Positions 57,117 through 61,318 of a stretch of DNA of 61,318 nucleotides are shown here, piece after piece. The notes below the pieces were generated by a model. It was not told where the DNA came from and ran no database searches. It saw only the letters and a program-made list of their open reading frames with translations. The translations under genes were made by a program, and so were the position numbers. The stretch spans positions 697,814 to 759,131 of the forward strand of contig BFEA01000202.1 in assembly GCA_003427395.1 (NCBI GenBank), in the 5' to 3' direction. The stretch comes from Chara braunii. Taxonomy: Eukaryota > Streptophyta > Charophyceae > Charales > Characeae. Each line of letters begins with the position of its first letter. The first letter of the stretch is position 1.

Positions 57117-57934
57117 AGACCCTCGAGTCCGACGACTCTGGGAAGGCGGTCGACCACATTTGTGGTGTTCATCTTTTCATGACACCCGTGTTTCAGTCCT
57201 AAACGAACAGCGAGTAATATCCGAACGTGCGCGCAATCCTAATCCATCATTTGACGAAAAAGAAGCATTCTGTAACGACGGGAAATGAACTTGAGCAGAA
57301 TTAATGGCAGGAGAGTTATCACAATTCGCTATCGTTGAAGCAGACAGTAAAGGAGCGGTAACAGGCGTTTCACAACAGCCACGGAACGTGCAAGGATCTG
57401 TCCACAGAGGAAGATGAGTTTGGAGCGGCAGATAAATGAATGTCCCGTGAATCCTTATCTATGCTTTCGTCCCCCGCCATTTAAACCGGCGTATATGCAT
57501 CTCTTTTTAGACGGCCGTAACGTAAAAATCAAAGGATATGAGGAATATGAAAGATATAAAAATCAGTAGGATAAAATATATCCTAGAATGTTTGTATACA
57601 GATGTAATTATGGTATTATGGTAGTAAGAAAAAATATATAGTGTAAAACATTTAAAAAAAGATAAAAATATAGTCAAAGGATAAACGAACGTGACAAAAC
57701 GCAAAATAAAAAACGAACAAAAGAAGACGTTGAGTTCATATTTTTTATTTTATTTTATTTTTTTTAAATGTTTATGTGGAGGGAAATGAAAGTTCATTAA
57801 CTGATGACAAATACTATTTTTTTTCTTTTATCCGTGCATTTTTTTTTATGTGTTCGTAAAAAAAAAAGATAAGTTTTTTTTTTTCCCTATAAGCCCCTTA
57901 GTCTTTTCAGGGCCCCGTGGGATCAAGTCATACG
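57117..57934. other. Upstream region of the Helitron genes
   Basis: 57117-57500 continues to look polar and possibly coding on the minus strand, with stops. 57500-57890 is very AT-rich with long A and T runs. A 23-bp GC-rich string at 57894-57916 recurs with one mismatch at 30615-30637. I could not identify a Helitron 5' end. Confidence 0.4.
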
Positions 57935-58620
57935 TACCTCATTTATCCACGTTTACCCTTTGTCATTTCTCGACAGAGCTCACTTTCCTGTTCGTAAGAG
58001 TTTGTGATTGGGAATGGAGTTTCTTTTGACTCCAATCGCATTCGATAGAGGCGGCTCCTACTTGAGGCCAGCCTTGGGTATTCTAAGTCAATCACCGTTC
58101 ACAAAAAAATTGAAGAACGGTAAAAGTCTTCCCCAACCTGGCCGAGTCCCAACCACTAGGATGTAGTCTGTGGCACCTGTCCTCCTCGTCCAAGCACGGA
58201 GCTTGGATCTGAGAAGTAGGCGTTGGCTCCACCACAACAACATTGCACCACCTCCATAAATGGTTCTATGCGGCGTACCGCACCTCTCCCCAGCCAGCCT
58301 CGAAGGTCGTGGTTCCAGGAAGAGCCATTCCTAGCGATTGAGGTCGGTCAAACTGTTGATGACCTCACCATTCCTCTCCTCCGTTGTTTGGGTAACTTAG
58401 ACGAAATAGGAGCAAAGGGGGTAAATAACAGAATTTTTTGGAACAGGCTTACGTGAGAGGAGGTCGTTCGGGATAGCATGGGTGTCTTGGGAGAAAGGTT
58501 ACGTTTATTGTTACTTTCATTATTTATTATCGAACGGGTTCCTTCTCCGATATTCCTTACATAACACAATGTGACCCAACCCTCCCAATACTATTTACTT
58601 TCCTTCATGTAACCGCCCTA

Positions 58621-59373
58621 ATGTTTTCAATGTTCAATGCAACATAATTATATGTACCTTGTTTTGGAATAAGCGTGCTTTACTTTCCTTGAACAATATG
58701 TAATCGGAGACGATGAATGTGTGTTGTTGTTGGGAGAGAGGGGTGAAAGATATTGTTTTTAAACTTGTTTTATTTGTCGCTTCTAAATTTCTTAAAGTAT
58801 AGTCACCGGTTTGTTTGTTTTTTTTTTCAACCAATAAGTACAAGAATATAAGAGCAGATATTGAAAACCATATAACACGAAGAAACAAAATTTCAAGAAA
58901 GTTAGCAACAAAAACTCAATTTGGGTTTTCTAAAAACGACTGCATAGAATATGAAACTCCAAAGTGAAAAATGACAAATAAAACTTATGTTTTAATATAC
59001 GAATAATAATTTCTCATAATTTCAATCCTGTTTGGGAAAGACAATGCCGAACGAAAAAAAAAAAAAAAAACTTTCAAATCAAAACACAAATAAAAAAAGA
59101 GAGAGATAGAAAGANAAAAAAAGAGAGAGATAGAAAGAAAAAAAAAAGTAGAACAATATAAGAGCGAGCACAGAGAACAGAACAATATTTTTTTTTTTTT
59201 AATTTATAAATGTAAGTCTCTAAATAGTAACATAGTGTTTATAACAATGAACACATACAACATGAGATAACATATGAACAAATGACTAAAACAACCTTTA
59301 TTTTTATCCATCAATAATATTTTCATCCAAACGAAAAAATAGTTGTCGAAGACGGAATGTTGAAACAAATAGA

Positions 59374-59416
<43 letters not shown>

Positions 59417-59517
59417 GAAAGACAAACAGAGACAGAGAACGAAAAAACTCAAATAAAAGTGTAAAAAGATATAGAATTTAACCATTTTATCATAAACCCA
59501 TTCAACTATCATCATCA
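58621..59517. other. AT-rich spacer downstream of right gene copy
   Basis: Contains A-runs and (GAGA)n at about 59090-59150 and 59370-59430, with one N at 59115. No ORF is supported. It corresponds to the CT/poly-T flank of the left copy. Confidence 0.55.
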
Positions 59518-61071
59518 TTAATGAAATGAACAAATGTCAAAGGACGCATTCCTGCTCGTCTTCCCACCCCACGTCCACGTTCTCCCTCCCATTCTAGCTC
59601 CTCCCTCTCCTACTATTCTCACTCGAACACCAGTTAATGCATATGCGCAAAAAAAAAAAAAAAAACACAATTCATCTACATCGTCCTCCCCACGAAGCTG
59701 CCTTCTCCTTTTTTTCATTCTGAACTTCTCGTTATCATCAACAACGACATCTCCATGGGGATAAAGGTTTGTCGTGTTGTCACACGCAGGTGTAACAACC
59801 GTCAAATCATTTATCTTTATGTAGTCCCCCTTTGTCAAATAGCTTAGGCCGCGACACTTTGGACATCGACGCCGCAGAGCTTCAATCAGTGCAAGCACCA
59901 CCTCATGCAATCTCGTCTCATGCTTTTTATTTATGCCCGCGAGAGCATTCAATTCCTTTTTTACATGGTCCATCTCCTTCATAACCCGCACCGACGAATG
60001 AGCAGCAATGATATTTTCTAACAAAATTCTGAGGCTATACAATTCTTCCTTGTACCTCTCCATCATGCCATCCGTTAGTCCCTCACCGCACTGATCCGAG
60101 AAACTACGTTGATACACAGTGTCCATTAACTCTTCTCGTGCGTCTTTGTACAATTGTCCAAGAGTAACAATTGTCGCTCTCAACTGGCTATCGCTTACTG
60201 GAAAACTCATTGTGTTTTGCACCTCCAAAAACGCATTTCTATGCGCAAGCTCCACACCAACTGTTCACAATGATTGCAACATACCAATCAAACAACTTTT
60301 CGGAAGCTCTTCTAAAGTTCGACCTACTGGGAGCTCAAACAACTCTGATGCAAAAGAAGGATCAATCGATGGCAAGGCACCTGCCGACAACAATTTTCTC
60401 AATCCACTCTCCGCTGTTTCACAGCATAGACGCAAATACTCACACTCTTGGGACAACTGTGGATCAACTTTAGTACTCAGCTCAACAACTTGGTCAAGCA
60501 AGTCATTTCTAATCGACGATTGGATTAAAGACGTAAGTTGGCTGGCAATATCCTCGCCAACATTCTCCTCCTTCTTCCCATCCACAGTACCGAACAAAGA
60601 CCAATCTCTCACCTCTTCACTTTGTTTCCTTTCCTGGAAACTTTCAAGCATTGATCCTGCATTCACCTCAATTTTTGCGAATGCACTCCTCAGGGCAGTC
60701 ACTTCCTCCTCCTTCTTCTTTAACATCCCAAGCAACTCGTCCTGAGTCCACCGAAGGCCTTCATTGTCAGTCAAATAGCGGCCGCATTCTCCTTTCAATG
60801 CGAAATCGTTCGGAACCTTATCTGCAATACCGTAAGGCACTTTAAACTTACGTTGGAGCAAACGCTGCTCCATGTCATGAATTTGCGAAGCCATGCCATA
60901 CTCATATCGTTCACTACATTCCTCAAGATATTTCCTCTCCGTGCGAGCATCGGCGAGCCATTTTCCAAATTGACCATCCCCATCACTACGTGCCCGAATT
61001 TGCCTCAGCACATTGGACCATGATATTCCTTCCACCGGCCTATCTACCTGGCTGTCGACCACCATATTCAT
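59518..61071 (-). pseudogene. Coiled-coil-type Helitron-associated protein, right copy
   Basis: Two long frames, 60265-61071 (268 residues) and 59518-60255 (up to 245), are separated by a single in-frame TGA at 60262-60264 where the left copy has CGA (Arg). The start ATG at 61071 follows a splice acceptor by 20 bp; an in-frame TAA in between supports this start. The protein is helical and charged (EERKYLEE-like stretches, KKKEEEVTALRSAFAKIE), with LLSAGALPSI and SDSQLRAT shared with the left copy. Near its end is CPKCRGLSYLTKGD, a possible half zinc site. The last ~50 residues after the T-run at 59650 are doubtful. I do not recognise the family. Apart from the one stop this copy is nearly intact. 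Confidence 0.7.
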
Positions 61072-61091
61072 TTGAGTAGATGCTTATCCAT

Positions 61092-61120
61092 CTGCGGAGA
61101 CCACCATGAAAAAACAATCA
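61092..61120 (-). other. Probable 3' splice site of a 5' intron, right copy
   Basis: On the minus strand, a T-run followed by CATGGTGGTCTCCGCAG, identical to the left copy at 1164-1192. Confidence 0.55.
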
Positions 61121-61153
61121 ACCAATAAATCGATCAAATTAATTGACTAATCG

Positions 61154-61154
<1 letters not shown>

Positions 61155-61197
<43 letters not shown>

Positions 61198-61270
61198 AGG
61201 CACAAAGAAAGAAAAAATGATTGATTGATTCTCGGCGAACCTGTGTGTGCGTGTGTGCGTGCGTCAGTGT

Positions 61271-61318
<48 letters not shown>
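61155..61318. repeat. (AG)n and (GT)n microsatellites at window end
   Basis: (AG)n at about 61157-61195, GATTGATT at about 61221, then GTGTGC/(GT)n from about 61240 to the end. Confidence 0.95.

Larger units (their letters stand above)
57935..61195 (-). repeat. Right arm of ~3-kb dispersed inverted repeat
   Basis: Reverse-orientation counterpart of 975-3931: conserved non-coding block (57935-58620), AT-rich spacer, coiled-coil-type gene, splice acceptor and (AG)n. It is adjacent to, and on the same strand as, the Helitron genes. Confidence 0.8.

Overview
This is a eukaryotic, plant- or alga-type nuclear window made almost entirely of nested transposable elements. It holds two unrelated Ty3/Gypsy lineages, a degenerate Helitron with Rep and PIF1-like helicase regions, LTRs longer than 5 kb, T-rich introns ending in GCAG, many microsatellites, and no bacterial signals. 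A streptophyte such as a charophyte alga (Chara-like) is my best guess, from overall feel rather than a diagnostic marker. I found no intact host gene, tRNA, rRNA or CRISPR array.

Layout. 1-1040: microsatellites. 1193-2444 (+): broken copy of an unknown coiled-coil-type gene, followed by conserved non-coding DNA to 3931 and a Helitron-like 3' hairpin at 3985-4016. 4017-8094: nothing recognisable. 8095-13324 (+): a complete 5.2-kb LTR. 13325-16300: hierarchical tandem repeats. 17025-24990 (-): decayed Gypsy element G1. 25102-28335 (-): four tandem degenerate copies of an unrecognised protein module. 28352-31230: no gene. 31230-33110: purine-rich repeats and a 53-bp minisatellite with an 85-N gap. 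33608-34145: an assembly artefact, an exact Nextera mate-pair junction between two identical 250-bp copies. 34325-46018 plus 50267-51990: Gypsy element G2 with its long LTRs. 46019-48628 (+) and 51990-57116 (-): two halves of one Helitron. 57935-61195 (-): second copy of the coiled-coil gene block, inverted relative to the first.

The central structural observation is that the segment from about 46019 to about 51990 is inverted. Turning it round would heal two elements at once: the Helitron helicase gene (N-terminal part on the minus strand, C-terminal motifs on the plus strand) and the 3' LTR of G2 (first 3.35 kb on plus, last 1.72 kb on minus). It is either a real rearrangement or a mis-oriented contig.

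Taken together, the Helitron in its corrected form would read coiled-coil gene, conserved spacer, Rep/helicase, accessory ORF, CTAG terminus. The left block (975-4016) looks like a non-autonomous deletion derivative keeping only the first gene, spacer and 3' hairpin. All coding regions carry stops or frameshifts, several of them CGA-to-TGA-like, so nothing here looks currently autonomous.
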